Positions 1 through 8,470 of a stretch of DNA of 64,000 nucleotides are shown one piece after another (position 1 is the stretch's first letter; every line of letters starts with the position of its first letter). Both the position numbers and the translations under genes were made by a program. This DNA comes from JASSUD01 sp031963445 (lineage in GTDB: Bacteria; Pseudomonadota; Gammaproteobacteria; Burkholderiales; Burkholderiaceae), in assembly GCA_031963445.1 (NCBI GenBank), contig JASSUH010000001.1, positions 1,984,001-2,048,000 on the forward strand, in the 5' to 3' direction. The notes below the pieces were generated by a model. The model had not been told where the DNA came from. It worked only from the letters and a program-made list of their open reading frames with translations, and did not search any database.

Positions 1-739
1 CCGAATGGGTATCCCCTTCAAAATACAACACAGTATCGACAATATGCTCAAGCACACGAGGACCCGCCAAACTCCCCTCTTTGGTAACGTGCCCAACCAT
101 AATGATGGTCGTGCCCATTTGTTTAGCCAAACGGGTTAATTGTGCTGCGCATTCCCGCACTTGGGCGACTGAGCCAGGCGCTGAGTTGAGCGCTTCTGAA
201 TAAACAGTTTGAATCGAATCAATCACAGCGACGCTTGGGCGTTCAGCGTCGATGGCTGCTTGGATTTTTTCTAATTGAATTTCGGCTAACAGCTGTAATT
301 CATTAATCTGCGCGTCTGGGTCAAGTAAGCCAAGTCGTTGTGCACGTAGCGCGATTTGCGCGCCCGACTCTTCACCACTCACATAAAGCACACGCTTCTC
401 ACGCGCTAGCACTGCGAGTGACTGCAACAGTAACGTCGATTTACCAATGCCTGGATCTCCACCGATCAATACCACGCCACCAGCGACGAACCCGCCACCT
501 AAAACCCGATCAAATTCACCAATGCCACTAGAGAATCGTGGCACGTCAGCAGCTTGTATGGAAGCCAGATTTTGTACCGAAGATGATTTAGCAAGCGCTT
601 GAAAACGTTGGGTTGTCGCCTTCTCAACTACCGTTTCAACTAGCGTATTCCATGCGTCGCAAGCCGAGCAGCGCCCTTGCCATTTTGCAGCTTGGCCACC
701 ACATGCACTGCATACGTAAGCTGTTTTAGCTTTTGTCAT
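1..739 (-). CDS. radA: DNA repair protein RadA, 5' part only (cut by window edge)
   Basis: The first 246 codons of RadA, a RecA-like ATPase that drives branch migration in recombinational repair. Visible are the N-terminal C4 zinc finger (two CSAC motifs near residues 10-31), the Walker A motif GGDPGIGKST around residue 92 and the segment ending in GDTHS. The KNRFG motif and the Lon-like C-terminal domain, expected in this family of about 460 residues, lie beyond position 1. The ATG at 739 is one base from the alr stop codon, so the two genes are probably co-transcribed from alr into radA. Assignment is firm; only the 3' end is unseen. Confidence 0.96.
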   Translation of the reverse strand, partial: MTKAKTAYVCSACGGQAAKWQGRCSACDAWNTLVETVVEKATTQRFQALAKSSSVQNLASIQAADVPRFSSGIGEFDRVLGGGFVAGGVVLIGGDPGIGKSTLLLQSLAVLAREKRVLYVSGEESGAQIALRAQRLGLLDPDAQINELQLLAEIQLEKIQAAIDAERPSVAVIDSIQTVYSEALNSAPGSVAQVRECAAQLTRLAKQMGTTIIMVGHVTKEGSLAGPRVLEHIVDTVLYFEGDTHS

Positions 740-740
740 C

Positions 741-1823
741 TTATTCTGCCTGCTTAGGAACTCGTTGTGAGACCGCACACATCAGTTCATAACCAAGCGT
801 ACCGGCTGCCTGTGCCACTTCATCGATAGGCAATTGCTTACCCCACAGCTCAACTGGTGAGCCAATGCCCACCGAGGAAGTAGAAGCCAAAACAGGCGTT
901 AAATCGACCGCCATCATATCCATTGAAATACGTCCGACTATTTGCGTGCGCACGCCTTGCACGATAACCGGGGTGCCCGTTGGCGCATGCAGTGGGTAGC
1001 CATCCGCATAGCCACACGCCACAATGCCAATACGCATTGGTTTAACTGCACGATAAAGCGAACCATAGCCTACCGTGCTACCTACAACTAAATCTTGTAC
1101 AGCAATAATTTCGCTACTTAAGGTCATCGCTGGTATTAGCTCTGCACCAGCAATATCAGACATAAGCCCTGAAGGTGACGCGCCATAAAGCATAACGCCT
1201 GGCCGCACCCAATCAGCATGCGTGCGGGGGTGCCACAACACAGCTGCTGAATTACCAAGGCAGCGCAAGCCAGGAATGCCTGCTGCGGCACGCTCAAAGA
1301 TTTCAATTTGGTGGGTAATGCCATTGGCATTATCTGCGTCAGAAAAATGTTTCATCAGCACAATCTGACCGATATTCGGGCACGCCTGAGCACGTTCCCA
1401 AGCTGCGCGAAAAGCGGCGGGCGCAAAACCGAGACGATTCATCCCACTATTCATTTTTAAATGAATCGACACAGGTTTACTGAGCTGGGCCATTTCAAGC
1501 AAACGAAGTTGCTCCTCGCTATGCACGGTAGTGGTTAAGCTATAGCGGTCAATCAGATTAAGATCAGCTGCGCAAAAAAAACCTTCCAGCATCAAGATGG
1601 GACCAGTCCAACCTAATTCGCGCAGCTTAATAGCATCTTCAAAATCTAGCAGAGCAAAGCCATCTGTTTCGCGTAAACCTGAGAAAACATGAATTAAACC
1701 ATGTCCATAAGCATTCGCTTTGACAACTGCCCATGCTTTTGAATGGGGAGCAAGGCGACGTACGATAGCAAGGTTATTAGCAAGGGCTGCAGTGTGGATA
1801 ACAGCAGAAATAGGACGAGGCAT
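741..1823 (-). CDS. alr: Alanine racemase
   Basis: PLP-dependent enzyme that interconverts L- and D-alanine and so supplies D-Ala for peptidoglycan; cytoplasmic. The PLP-binding lysine lies in VVKANAYGHG near residue 34, and the second catalytic tyrosine in GYGSLY near residue 253. At 360 residues the length is normal and both TIM-barrel and C-terminal beta domains are present. It starts with ATG at 1823, follows no close gene upstream and runs into radA with a 1-base gap. Retention fits an organism that still builds a wall. It is the only alr in this window. Confidence 0.97.
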   Translation of the reverse strand: MPRPISAVIHTAALANNLAIVRRLAPHSKAWAVVKANAYGHGLIHVFSGLRETDGFALLDFEDAIKLRELGWTGPILMLEGFFCAADLNLIDRYSLTTTVHSEEQLRLLEMAQLSKPVSIHLKMNSGMNRLGFAPAAFRAAWERAQACPNIGQIVLMKHFSDADNANGITHQIEIFERAAAGIPGLRCLGNSAAVLWHPRTHADWVRPGVMLYGASPSGLMSDIAGAELIPAMTLSSEIIAVQDLVVGSTVGYGSLYRAVKPMRIGIVACGYADGYPLHAPTGTPVIVQGVRTQIVGRISMDMMAVDLTPVLASTSSVGIGSPVELWGKQLPIDEVAQAAGTLGYELMCAVSQRVPKQAE

Positions 1824-1915
1824 AAATTTAGGTAGGCAAATAAAGATAGGCTAATCAATAGCCTGTCGCATGTATCATTCGGCGGAAGTTGTATCGAGCT
1901 ATAAATAGGCTCTGC

Positions 1916-2056
1916 AAACCTGTTCAGGATCTTTCTAAAAGGTCGTCAGCTGGGGGAGGCCGGAGCGCAGGAACCGGAGTGTACTTTAGTACATGAGGAT
2001 TCCGAGCACCGCCCGACCTCAGATCACGGCCTTTTAGGAAGATCATGGACAGGTTT
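1916..2056. repeat. MITE-like inverted-repeat element
   Basis: 141-bp element with 27-bp terminal inverted repeats (1916-1942 and 2030-2056) that match at about 24 positions; the ends read AAACCTGTTCAGGATCTTTC and its near complement. The centre holds a further palindrome around GTACTTTAGTAC. The terminal CTGTTCA word is shared with the elements at 3613, 12833 and 19795. It lies between the divergent alr and lplT genes and has no coding capacity. Confidence 0.8.
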
Positions 2057-2172
2057 TTAAAAGTAAAACGCATCAATCTAAGGTATGCATTAGAGTTTGC
2101 GTCATTTCGTGATATAAAGCGAAGCACGTTATTCGGGTTAAATCAGTCATTTGTCAATCGTCAATTTCGTAA

Positions 2173-2216
2173 GAGTTTGTTCACGAGCCTTCTGCTTAGA
2201 GATCCTGAACAAATTC
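2173..2216. repeat. Short hairpin remnant with the same element ends
   Basis: GAGTTTGTTCA is followed 22 bases later by its near complement TGAACAAATTC. The ends match the GAGCCTGTTCA termini of the longer elements, so this may be a collapsed copy. It sits just upstream of lplT and could affect its leader. Confidence 0.45.
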
Positions 2217-2255
2217 TACAAGCGATAAGCCTATGCAAAGTTAATACTGTATCTG

Positions 2256-3563
2256 ATGAAAAAAGGTTTTTACACAGTGATGGCCGCGCAGTTTTTTTCG
2301 TCGCTGGCCGACAATGCGTTGCTTATCGTGGCGATTGCTAAGCTTGAAGAGCTGCAAGCGCCACAATGGATGACCCCTCTTTTAAAGCTTTTCTTTGTCC
2401 TGTCCTACGTCTTGCTGGCAGCTTTTGTTGGCGCTTTTGCTGACTCAATGCCCAAAGGCCGCGCCATGATGATCACTAACGCCATTAAAAGCATCGGCTG
2501 CTTTCTAATGTTAGCGGGTGAGCATCCACTACTGGCCTACGGTGTAGTTGGATTTGGTGCAGCAGCTTATTCACCCGCTAAATACGGAATACTCACTGAG
2601 TTATTGCCGCCTGATCGGCTCGTCGCGGCTAATGGCTGGATTGAAGGAACGACGGTTGCCTCAATCATTTTTGGCACCGCCATTGGTGGCATGCTGATTA
2701 ACCCAAATCTAATCAGCTCTCTATTAGCGCTACCTATCCCTTTCATCGCAGTTGGCACACAACCCGCAATAGCGGTGATTATAGGCATTTATCTGCTAGC
2801 TGCGCTGTTCAATCTATTTATTCCTGATACAGGCGCGCGTTACTTAAAGCAACCTATTGCCCCGTGGCGTCTATGCACTGATTTCTGGCATTGCTTTATG
2901 ACTTTATGGCGCGACAAGTTGGGGCAAATTTCCCTGGCTGTCACCACCCTCTTCTGGGGAGCGGGTGCCGTTTTGCAATTTATTATTTTGAATTGGGCGG
3001 CGACTGCGCTGGATATGAGCTTGTCAGAAGCTACGTTATTACAAGTTATGGTTGCCGTTGGCGTAGCAATAGGAGCAGTTATCGCTGCGACGCGCATACC
3101 ACTTAAGCGTTCACTATCCGTCTTACCGGTAGGTATCTTAATAGGGGGCGCTGTGATCGCCCTCACTTTTTACCACAAAGACTTGCTGCCCGCTGATATA
3201 GGACTACACATTGGCCGCTTATATGTGCCTGCTGATCGGCTTATCGCTGATGTGTTTTTAATTATTGTAGGCACGCTGTGCGGCTTCTTCGTTGTGCCAA
3301 TGAACGCGCTTCTTCAACACCGTGGCCATCTGCTACTCTCCGCCGGCCATTCCATTGCAGTGCAAAACTTTAACGAAAACTTATCGGTTTTAGTCGTTCT
3401 ATGCATGTATGCACTGCTAATTTGGCTAGAGATTCGTATCACTACGATACTTACGCTACTTGGTGCACTTGTGAGTGTGCTGATGTGGCTCATCTTGCGT
3501 CTGCATCAATCTAATCAGCGTCAATTCGACGCGACGGCTTTAATTGGCGAGGAAAAGCATTGA
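2256..3563 (+). CDS. lplT: Lysophospholipid transporter LplT
   Basis: Major facilitator family protein, 435 residues with about 12 hydrophobic segments, that flips lysophospholipids across the inner membrane for re-acylation. The N-terminus MKKGFYTVMAAQFFSSLADN is typical of LplT, with the conserved SLADNAL segment in helix 1. In E. coli lplT is followed by the acyltransferase gene aas; here an inverted repeat follows and then a gene on the other strand, so the partner is not adjacent. The gene order alr/lplT is common in Burkholderia. The ATG at 2256 gives the family-like N-terminus; no strong ribosome binding site is visible. Confidence 0.93.
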   Translation: MKKGFYTVMAAQFFSSLADNALLIVAIAKLEELQAPQWMTPLLKLFFVLSYVLLAAFVGAFADSMPKGRAMMITNAIKSIGCFLMLAGEHPLLAYGVVGFGAAAYSPAKYGILTELLPPDRLVAANGWIEGTTVASIIFGTAIGGMLINPNLISSLLALPIPFIAVGTQPAIAVIIGIYLLAALFNLFIPDTGARYLKQPIAPWRLCTDFWHCFMTLWRDKLGQISLAVTTLFWGAGAVLQFIILNWAATALDMSLSEATLLQVMVAVGVAIGAVIAATRIPLKRSLSVLPVGILIGGAVIALTFYHKDLLPADIGLHIGRLYVPADRLIADVFLIIVGTLCGFFVVPMNALLQHRGHLLLSAGHSIAVQNFNENLSVLVVLCMYALLIWLEIRITTILTLLGALVSVLMWLILRLHQSNQRQFDATALIGEEKH

Positions 3564-3612
3564 TCGAAGCAATTTGATCTGCTGCTCTTTAATTTGTGAA
3601 TAGACCTCTTAA

Positions 3613-3735
3613 GAGCTTGTTCAGGATCTTCAAAAGTGGGTTGTGTTGGGGTGACTCATTTAATTAAATACGGAACCCCAACATGACTGCCGATAACCTC
3701 TCAATTCTCTCCTCTTTGAGAGCCTGCACAGGCTC
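3613..3735. repeat. MITE-like element inserted at the UDG stop codon
   Basis: 123-bp element with ends GAGCTTGTTCAGG and GCACAGGCTC, flanked by TAA on both sides (3610-3612, 3736-3738), consistent with a 3-bp TNA target duplication as in IS5-family groups. The internal GTTGGGGTGAC/GGAACCCCAAC palindrome recurs at 12886, 17871, 19826, 57129 and 60115-60205. On the minus strand the element's first G completes the TAG stop of the uracil-DNA glycosylase gene. Confidence 0.75.
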
Positions 3736-4547
3736 TAAGAAGTAATTTCCTGATAGGTTTTTTGTGCAAAGCATAGATCAGCCCACGCCTTCGCTTTGTC
3801 AGGCATATTGCGTAATAAGTATGCAGGATGGTAGGTGATAATCACCGGCACCCCTTCATACTCATGTACGCGAGAGCGCAGCGAGGCAATGCTGCTTTGG
3901 GTTTTTAATAGACTTTGGGCAGCAAAACGGCCTAATGCAATAATCAGTTTAGGGCGAATTAACGCCAGCTGCCGTTGTAAATAAGGCTCGCATTTGGCGA
4001 TTTCATCAGGATGGGGATCTCGATTGCCAGGTGGGCGGCATTTAATGACGTTAGCGATATATACCCCTTCACCACGTGCACGCCCAACCGCACGCAACAT
4101 ATTGTCGAGTAACTTACCTGCTTGGCCAACAAAAGGCTCGCCCTGCTTATCTTCATTGCTCCCCGGCGCTTCGCCAATCACCATCCAATCAGCTTGTTGA
4201 TCCCCTACCCCAAACACTGTTTGCGTACGTGTTTCGCACAATTTGCAATGTGTGCAGTGACTAACCCTTTCCTTTAAAGCATCCCAACCTAACTCAGTGA
4301 CTGGCGCATGGTTTTGGTCGATGGATAGTGAGCTAACGCCGGTGACTGATTCATATTTAGGTTGTTGTTCACTGTTAGTGAACATAGCATCCGTGCTAAT
4401 AGCAGTCTGCTCCGCCTCAATTAAGGTTGAGATGGAGGAAGAGGCTTGCGTAGCCGTATCAGTTAATGCAGCAGGCACAACAGCATCGTTACGCCTCACC
4501 CAAATTGGCGTAAGACCCAAAGCTGCAAAAATTTTAGGTTCAGACAT
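3735..4547 (-). CDS. Uracil-DNA glycosylase, family 4 (Fe-S type)
   Basis: Removes uracil from DNA to begin base-excision repair. The C-terminal 180 residues carry the family 4 signature: Cys pair in CTHCKLC, the GEAPG motif with ED following, IKCRPPGNRDP and KCEPYL supplying the other Fe-S cysteines, and the YHPAYLLR motif. The N-terminal 90 residues are a Ser/Thr/Ala-rich low-complexity extension, also seen in Burkholderia homologues where a polymerase-interaction role has been proposed. It overlaps rimI by 8 bases, so they form one transcript with tsaB. The stop codon TAG is formed partly by the adjacent repeat element. Confidence 0.94.
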   Translation of the reverse strand: MSEPKIFAALGLTPIWVRRNDAVVPAALTDTATQASSSISTLIEAEQTAISTDAMFTNSEQQPKYESVTGVSSLSIDQNHAPVTELGWDALKERVSHCTHCKLCETRTQTVFGVGDQQADWMVIGEAPGSNEDKQGEPFVGQAGKLLDNMLRAVGRARGEGVYIANVIKCRPPGNRDPHPDEIAKCEPYLQRQLALIRPKLIIALGRFAAQSLLKTQSSIASLRSRVHEYEGVPVIITYHPAYLLRNMPDKAKAWADLCFAQKTYQEITS

Positions 4548-5013
4548 ACTCTTCCTCGGAAAGTGCTAAACGCATCACGATTCCGTCTTCACGGTTACCA
4601 TGAGGAGCCGGGTAGTAATTTTTTCGACGCCCTATCATAACAAAGCCAAATTTTTCGTATAAACGCAGCGCACGTTGATTAGACACCCTAACCTCAAGCA
4701 GCATACTAGTGAATTTATCGGCACAACTTAAGCGCACCGCCTCTCTTAACAATTTCAGTGCGAATCCTTGTCCCTGTGCAAAGGGCGAAATGCACAAATT
4801 TAATAAATGAATTTCATCAACGATCGGCATAAACACGCTGTAGCCTAACAATTGCCCTTCACCATCACGCAGGCATAAGCCCCAATTACCACTGGCTAAC
4901 GTATCTTTAAAATGGCCGTAGCTCCACGGAAAAGCGTTTGCTAGTTGTTCCAAAACGATGATTTGGTCAAGATCAACCTTAGTCATCGAAGAAAAATGAG
5001 TCGTTAACTGCAT
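4540..5013 (-). CDS. rimI: Ribosomal-protein-alanine N-acetyltransferase RimI
   Basis: GNAT-fold acetyltransferase of 157 residues; RimI acetylates the N-terminal alanine of ribosomal protein S18. The acetyl-CoA loop is visible as LCISPFAQGQGFALKLL (the Q/R-x-x-G-x-A type P-loop) and the C-terminal NQRALRLYEKFGF block is classical. It lies between tsaB and the glycosylase gene in the usual tsaB-rimI order, 21 bases after tsaB, and overlaps the glycosylase start. Its substrate gene rpsR is at 34,225. Confidence 0.93.
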   Translation of the reverse strand: MQLTTHFSSMTKVDLDQIIVLEQLANAFPWSYGHFKDTLASGNWGLCLRDGEGQLLGYSVFMPIVDEIHLLNLCISPFAQGQGFALKLLREAVRLSCADKFTSMLLEVRVSNQRALRLYEKFGFVMIGRRKNYYPAPHGNREDGIVMRLALSEEEYV

Positions 5014-5034
5014 ATGCGCTTATTTCTCGCTTTT

Positions 5035-5772
5035 TTATTTCATGCTGTGCGCTGCTTTACGTTCAGCGGTAGTTAAAGCTACTTTATTACGGATATAGAA
5101 AGGTGCTAACTGTTGCGCAGGCACTGCCCGTCCGGCTTGCAGCGCATGCCATCCAAGCGTTGCAATATGCGCTGCATGAGGCAGTGCTGACGTATCAATG
5201 AGCGCCGCCTGTGAAGCGACCTTAAGCCGAGGGCCAAAAACTGTGGCAGCATTGCCTGCTAAGACAAAAGGTGCCGTAGGCGCGATTAACTCTTCTGGCG
5301 CACTCACTGAAGCGGGTTGTACGGCATGCCATTCTTCTGTTTCTGCGTGCCAGATAAAGCTAGCCCAATACACTTCATCCATACGTGCATCAAGCGCTAC
5401 CAAAACATGCGGCGGTGCTGACTCATGTTGACGCGTCGCTTGCGCGCAAGCCATCAAGGTACAGATAGGTAACACGGGTTTATTCAGAGCGAAAGCAAGA
5501 CCTTGAGTCACCCCCACTGCAGTACGCAAACCAGTGAACGAACCTGGCCCAGCACCACAAGCAAGGGCAACACAATCATCCACCCTGATTTTTGCCTCAT
5601 CACATACTTCACGCACGGCCGGCAAAATGCGCGCACTAGACTGCGGGCCCGTGACCTCATGCCGAATAAAAAACTGTGGCGAGCGATGCGCCTCATCAGA
5701 AAAAATGGCAAGCGCCACTGAACAATATTCAGTGGAGGTATCAAAAGCCAGTAGCGCGGATTGAGCATTCAT
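5035..5772 (-). CDS. tsaB: tRNA t6A biosynthesis protein TsaB
   Basis: 245-residue ASKHA-fold protein (YeaZ). It forms the TsaBDE complex that transfers threonylcarbamoyl to A37 of ANN-decoding tRNAs. The N-terminus LLAFDTSTEYCSVAL and the ACGAGPGSFTGLRTAVG block are diagnostic. It is the first gene of the tsaB-rimI-UDG group; no promoter was convincingly recognised upstream. Cytoplasmic and essential in most bacteria. Confidence 0.95.
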   Translation of the reverse strand: MNAQSALLAFDTSTEYCSVALAIFSDEAHRSPQFFIRHEVTGPQSSARILPAVREVCDEAKIRVDDCVALACGAGPGSFTGLRTAVGVTQGLAFALNKPVLPICTLMACAQATRQHESAPPHVLVALDARMDEVYWASFIWHAETEEWHAVQPASVSAPEELIAPTAPFVLAGNAATVFGPRLKVASQAALIDTSALPHAAHIATLGWHALQAGRAVPAQQLAPFYIRNKVALTTAERKAAHSMK

Positions 5773-6305
5773 TACGTTGATTTAAAAGCTTATATATAAA
5801 AATTAAGGAAACGAATCTTAAGGAAATGCTAAGTAAATCGAGAGCAGCAGAATAATAAACTGTAGCCTTACCGAAAAATTAATGTTCTGTCTAGCCATAG
5901 CACTCCTTGCTCAAGGTCTAGTTGGCATCCCCTTAAACTGCGTTAAGAAAGAGATTAACTAGCATGGCTCAGCAAATGTCGCTACAATACGTGCCTCGAC
6001 TTCGCTGGACAAGATTTAATTCAACAGTGAGGTCGCTGTAGCGTTTTGCTCCGATCCATTTAGAAACTGTTTTTTCTTTCCAAATCTGCATGGTAGCCGC
6101 TTAAGTTATCAATAAAGCATAAGCGGGTCATTCTTGAGGCGGTAATTTCTTCCGCGCTTCATACAGTTTCTCACACCGCCCTGCAAGCAGACGCATGGCG
6201 CGGGCGATACCCTTTCCGATAGTGCGATTTGTCATTGCATTCGATGACCTGGGTACTGGCGATTGGCGCTAACGCATTGTTTCACTTTCCCAGGAATCGC
6301 TAATA
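5773..6305. other. 533-bp intergenic region between divergent tsaB and rhlE
   Basis: Long for this window. It must hold both divergent promoters. The only coding signal found is the 35-codon reading frame listed at 6128-6235. No tRNA, no strong inverted repeat and no IS end was recognised. It may contain decayed gene sequence. Confidence 0.4.
6128..6235 (-). CDS. Possible 35-residue basic peptide or gene remnant
   Basis: ATG-initiated frame encoding a helix-prone, Arg/Lys-rich peptide starting MTNRTIGKGIARAM and ending KKLPPQE. Amino acid composition looks protein-like rather than random, but there is only a weak AGGT ahead of the ATG and no recognised family. It may be the tail of a lost larger gene or a transposase fragment. 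Uncertain. Confidence 0.22.
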   Translation of the reverse strand: MTNRTIGKGIARAMRLLAGRCEKLYEARKKLPPQE

Positions 6306-7754
6306 ATGACTTCTCAACAAACAGAAACTTCGTCTGAAAACTCAGCTAAGAGCTCGGGTTTTGCCGAATTGGGTTTACCTCCAGAGATTACCCGTACCCT
6401 TGAATCTGAAGGTTACACTTCCCCTACGCCCGTACAAAAACGCGCTATTCCCGCTGCTTTAGCTGGCCGTGATTTATTGGTTTCAAGCCCAACCGGCTCG
6501 GGTAAAACTGCTGCTTTTATGTTGCCTGCTATTCAACGCATTGCACAACTGCAAAAAGCGCGTGCAGAACAAGAGCGCCCTAATGCTAAACAAGAACGTG
6601 GCCGTCGCCCTGCTTTTCAGGCAGCTAAACCCACTTTACTTGTACTTACCCCTACACGTGAACTTGCTTTGCAGGTGACGAACGCTGCTAGAACTTATGG
6701 GCAACATTTAAAGCGCATCAGTACGGTAAGTATTTTGGGTGGTATGCCATATCGTCAACAGCTTGAAATGCTGTCAAAGCAACCCGAAATCGTGGTAGCG
6801 ACACCAGGCCGTCTACTTGATCACTTAGAGCGCGGCAGAATTTGCTTTTCTGAATTAAGCATGCTGGTGCTCGATGAAGCAGATCGTATGTTGGATATGG
6901 GCTTTATCGATGATATTGAAACCATCGTAGCCGCTACGCCTAAAGATCGTCAGACCTTGCTGTTCTCGGCCACGATTGACAATCGAATTTCTAGCTTAAC
7001 CCAGCGCTTACTCAATTCACCAGAACGGATTGAGATTGTTCAGCGTACAGATCAACCTGCCAACATTAGCCAATCAATTCACTGGGTTGATGATCGTACG
7101 CATAAAGACCGCCTGCTTATGCACTTGCTCACAGACGATACATTGAATCAAGCTGTGGTCTTTACCGCCACTAAAAGCAGTGCAAGTGAGCTAGCAGATA
7201 GATTAGCTGATGCTGGCATTAAATCAGCTGCGCTACATGGCGATTTACCGCAAGGTGCTCGCACCCGAACCCTTCGCGCATTACGCGAACAGCGCGTACA
7301 AGTACTGGTTGCGACCGACGTTGCTGCACGCGGTATTGATGTACCGACCGTGACCCACGTCTTCAATTACGATTTACCTAAATTCGCTGAAGACTACGTG
7401 CACCGAATTGGTCGTACAGGCCGTGCTGGCCGCAGTGGTACTGCAGTCAGTCTAGTACATCACGCTGAATTACAAATGCTGCGTCGTATCGAGCGCTTCA
7501 CACAGCAAACCTTGCCAATTAGCATAATTGCAGGCTTCGAGCCACGTCGCACCCCCTCTTCCTCCGCTAAGCCGTCTTCATCACGCGGTAACAAACGTCC
7601 ACAACAACGCTCATCAAGTGGCGGTGGACGTCCATCGTCAAATGGTGGTGGTGGATATAGTGGTGGTGGACGTCCATCGCATGGCGCGCCAAGAGGAGGC
7701 GATAGAGCGCAACGTGCAGGAGATGGTAGACGTACTTTTACGCGCTCAAGATAA
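6306..7754 (+). CDS. rhlE: DEAD-box ATP-dependent RNA helicase (RhlE type)
   Basis: 482-residue RNA unwinding enzyme. In order: Q motif FAELGLPPEI...TPVQKRAIPAAL, motif I SSPTGSGKT, Ia PTRELALQV, Ib TPGRLLDHL, II VLDEADRMLDMGF, III LLFSATI, IV VVFTATKSS, V VATDVAARGID and VI HRIGRTGRAG. The tail from about residue 405 is basic, Ser/Gly/Arg-rich with GGGRPSS-like repeats, as expected for an RNA-binding C-terminus. A strong terminator follows. Probable roles are ribosome assembly and mRNA decay. Its 3' end has a decayed duplicate at 8121. Confidence 0.95.
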   Translation: MTSQQTETSSENSAKSSGFAELGLPPEITRTLESEGYTSPTPVQKRAIPAALAGRDLLVSSPTGSGKTAAFMLPAIQRIAQLQKARAEQERPNAKQERGRRPAFQAAKPTLLVLTPTRELALQVTNAARTYGQHLKRISTVSILGGMPYRQQLEMLSKQPEIVVATPGRLLDHLERGRICFSELSMLVLDEADRMLDMGFIDDIETIVAATPKDRQTLLFSATIDNRISSLTQRLLNSPERIEIVQRTDQPANISQSIHWVDDRTHKDRLLMHLLTDDTLNQAVVFTATKSSASELADRLADAGIKSAALHGDLPQGARTRTLRALREQRVQVLVATDVAARGIDVPTVTHVFNYDLPKFAEDYVHRIGRTGRAGRSGTAVSLVHHAELQMLRRIERFTQQTLPISIIAGFEPRRTPSSSAKPSSSRGNKRPQQRSSSGGGRPSSNGGGGYSGGGRPSHGAPRGGDRAQRAGDGRRTFTRSR

Positions 7755-7776
7755 GCTTTTAGAAATTTAAAAGTAT

Positions 7777-7814
7777 GAAAACGGGGATAAGCTGCGGCTT
7801 ATCCCCGTTTTTTT
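7777..7814 (+). terminator. Rho-independent terminator of rhlE
   Basis: Perfect 12-bp stem ACGGGGATAAGC / GCTTATCCCCGT (7781-7808) with a TGCG loop, followed by a run of T. It is the presumed target of the intron remnant that begins two bases later. Confidence 0.9.
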
Positions 7815-7815
7815 G

Positions 7816-8053
7816 GTGCGCTCAGCATGGACGCAATCTTGGAGGTGCCGGTCCTCCCGTAAGTTGAGCACAGCGAACAAAGCAAAGCGCAACAGCGATC
7901 GCACTATCAAACGGGTGTTGACCATTGCCTACTTCGACCAGCTCGGCGTACCCCGACTCTCATAGCCTCAACTTCTCAAACCCACCCGGTTCGGTCCCGC
8001 ATGCCGAGTGGTGTGGCAGGGGTGAAGCCTCAGCGCTGCACCCTATGCCGATT
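7816..8053 (+). mobile_element. Internally deleted group II intron, probably class C
   Basis: The stretch starts with GTGCGCTCAGCATGG, matching the GUGYG 5' boundary of bacterial group II introns, and ends near CCTATGCCGAT, an AY-type 3' end. Between them, 7896-7965 can be read as a decayed maturase C-terminus (TIKRVLTIAYFDQLGVPRL, then stop), and 7987-8030 resembles domain V (GGTCCCGCATGCC...GTGGTGTGGCAGGGG). About 240 bp remain of roughly 2 kb. Position immediately after a terminator T-run is the known target preference of class C introns. Recognition is from memory of conserved motifs, not from an alignment. Confidence 0.55.
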
Positions 8054-8120
8054 ATACCCAGCAGCATAGGCACACAAAAAAAACTCTCACTTCAGTATGA
8101 ATAGAGAGCTTAATTAAATT

Positions 8121-8331
8121 TCACACAGTAAACCTTGGCAATTAGCGTAATTGCAGGCTTCGAGCCACGTCGCGCGCCCTCTTCCTCCTTTAAGCACAAC
8201 CTTCACGCAATAACACAGACCCACAACAATAGTACTCGTCAAATGGATATAGACATCTATCGAAAAGCAGGGCAAGAGATAGAGCACAACGTAGAGAAAA
8301 TAGTAAATCTTTTTCTGCACACTCAAGATAA
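8121..8331 (+). pseudogene. Decayed duplicate of the rhlE 3' end
   Basis: 8121-8190 repeats 7501-7570 with few changes (the shared word ATTGCAGGCTTCGAGCCACG marks both), then diverges through the glycine-rich tail and realigns at the stop region CTCAAGATAAGC (7745 and 8323) and at the terminator. Reading is broken by deletions. It lacks all helicase motifs, so it has no enzymatic function. Confidence 0.8.
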
Positions 8332-8348
8332 GCATTTTAGAAATTCAA

Positions 8349-8400
8349 AAAGCATAAAAACGGAGATAGGCTACAGCTTATCTCCGTTTTTATGCTTTTT
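8349..8400. terminator. Terminator hairpin, duplicate of the rhlE terminator
   Basis: Long stem AAGCATAAAAACGGAGATAGGC / GCTTATCTCCGTTTTTATGCTT with a short loop, T-run on the plus strand and A-run on the other. It is a diverged copy of the hairpin at 7781 and may stop transcripts from both sides. Confidence 0.8.
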
Positions 8401-8410
8401 GACACACAAA

Positions 8411-8449
8411 ATAATAAGCCTCACTATGATAATTAGTGAGGCTTATATT
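8411..8449 (-). terminator. Terminator downstream of the Ser-rich protein gene
   Basis: Stem AATAAGCCTCACTA / TAGTGAGGCTTATT with a 7-base loop, 22 bases beyond the stop codon of the minus-strand gene at 8471. There is only a short T-rich stretch, so efficiency is uncertain. Confidence 0.55.
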
Positions 8450-8470
8450 AAGAACTATATCTAAAAGGCT

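Noticed and set aside
2045..2341. 98-codon plus-strand frame upstream of lplT
   Set aside because: It starts inside the inverted-repeat element and runs out of frame into lplT; composition is not protein-like.
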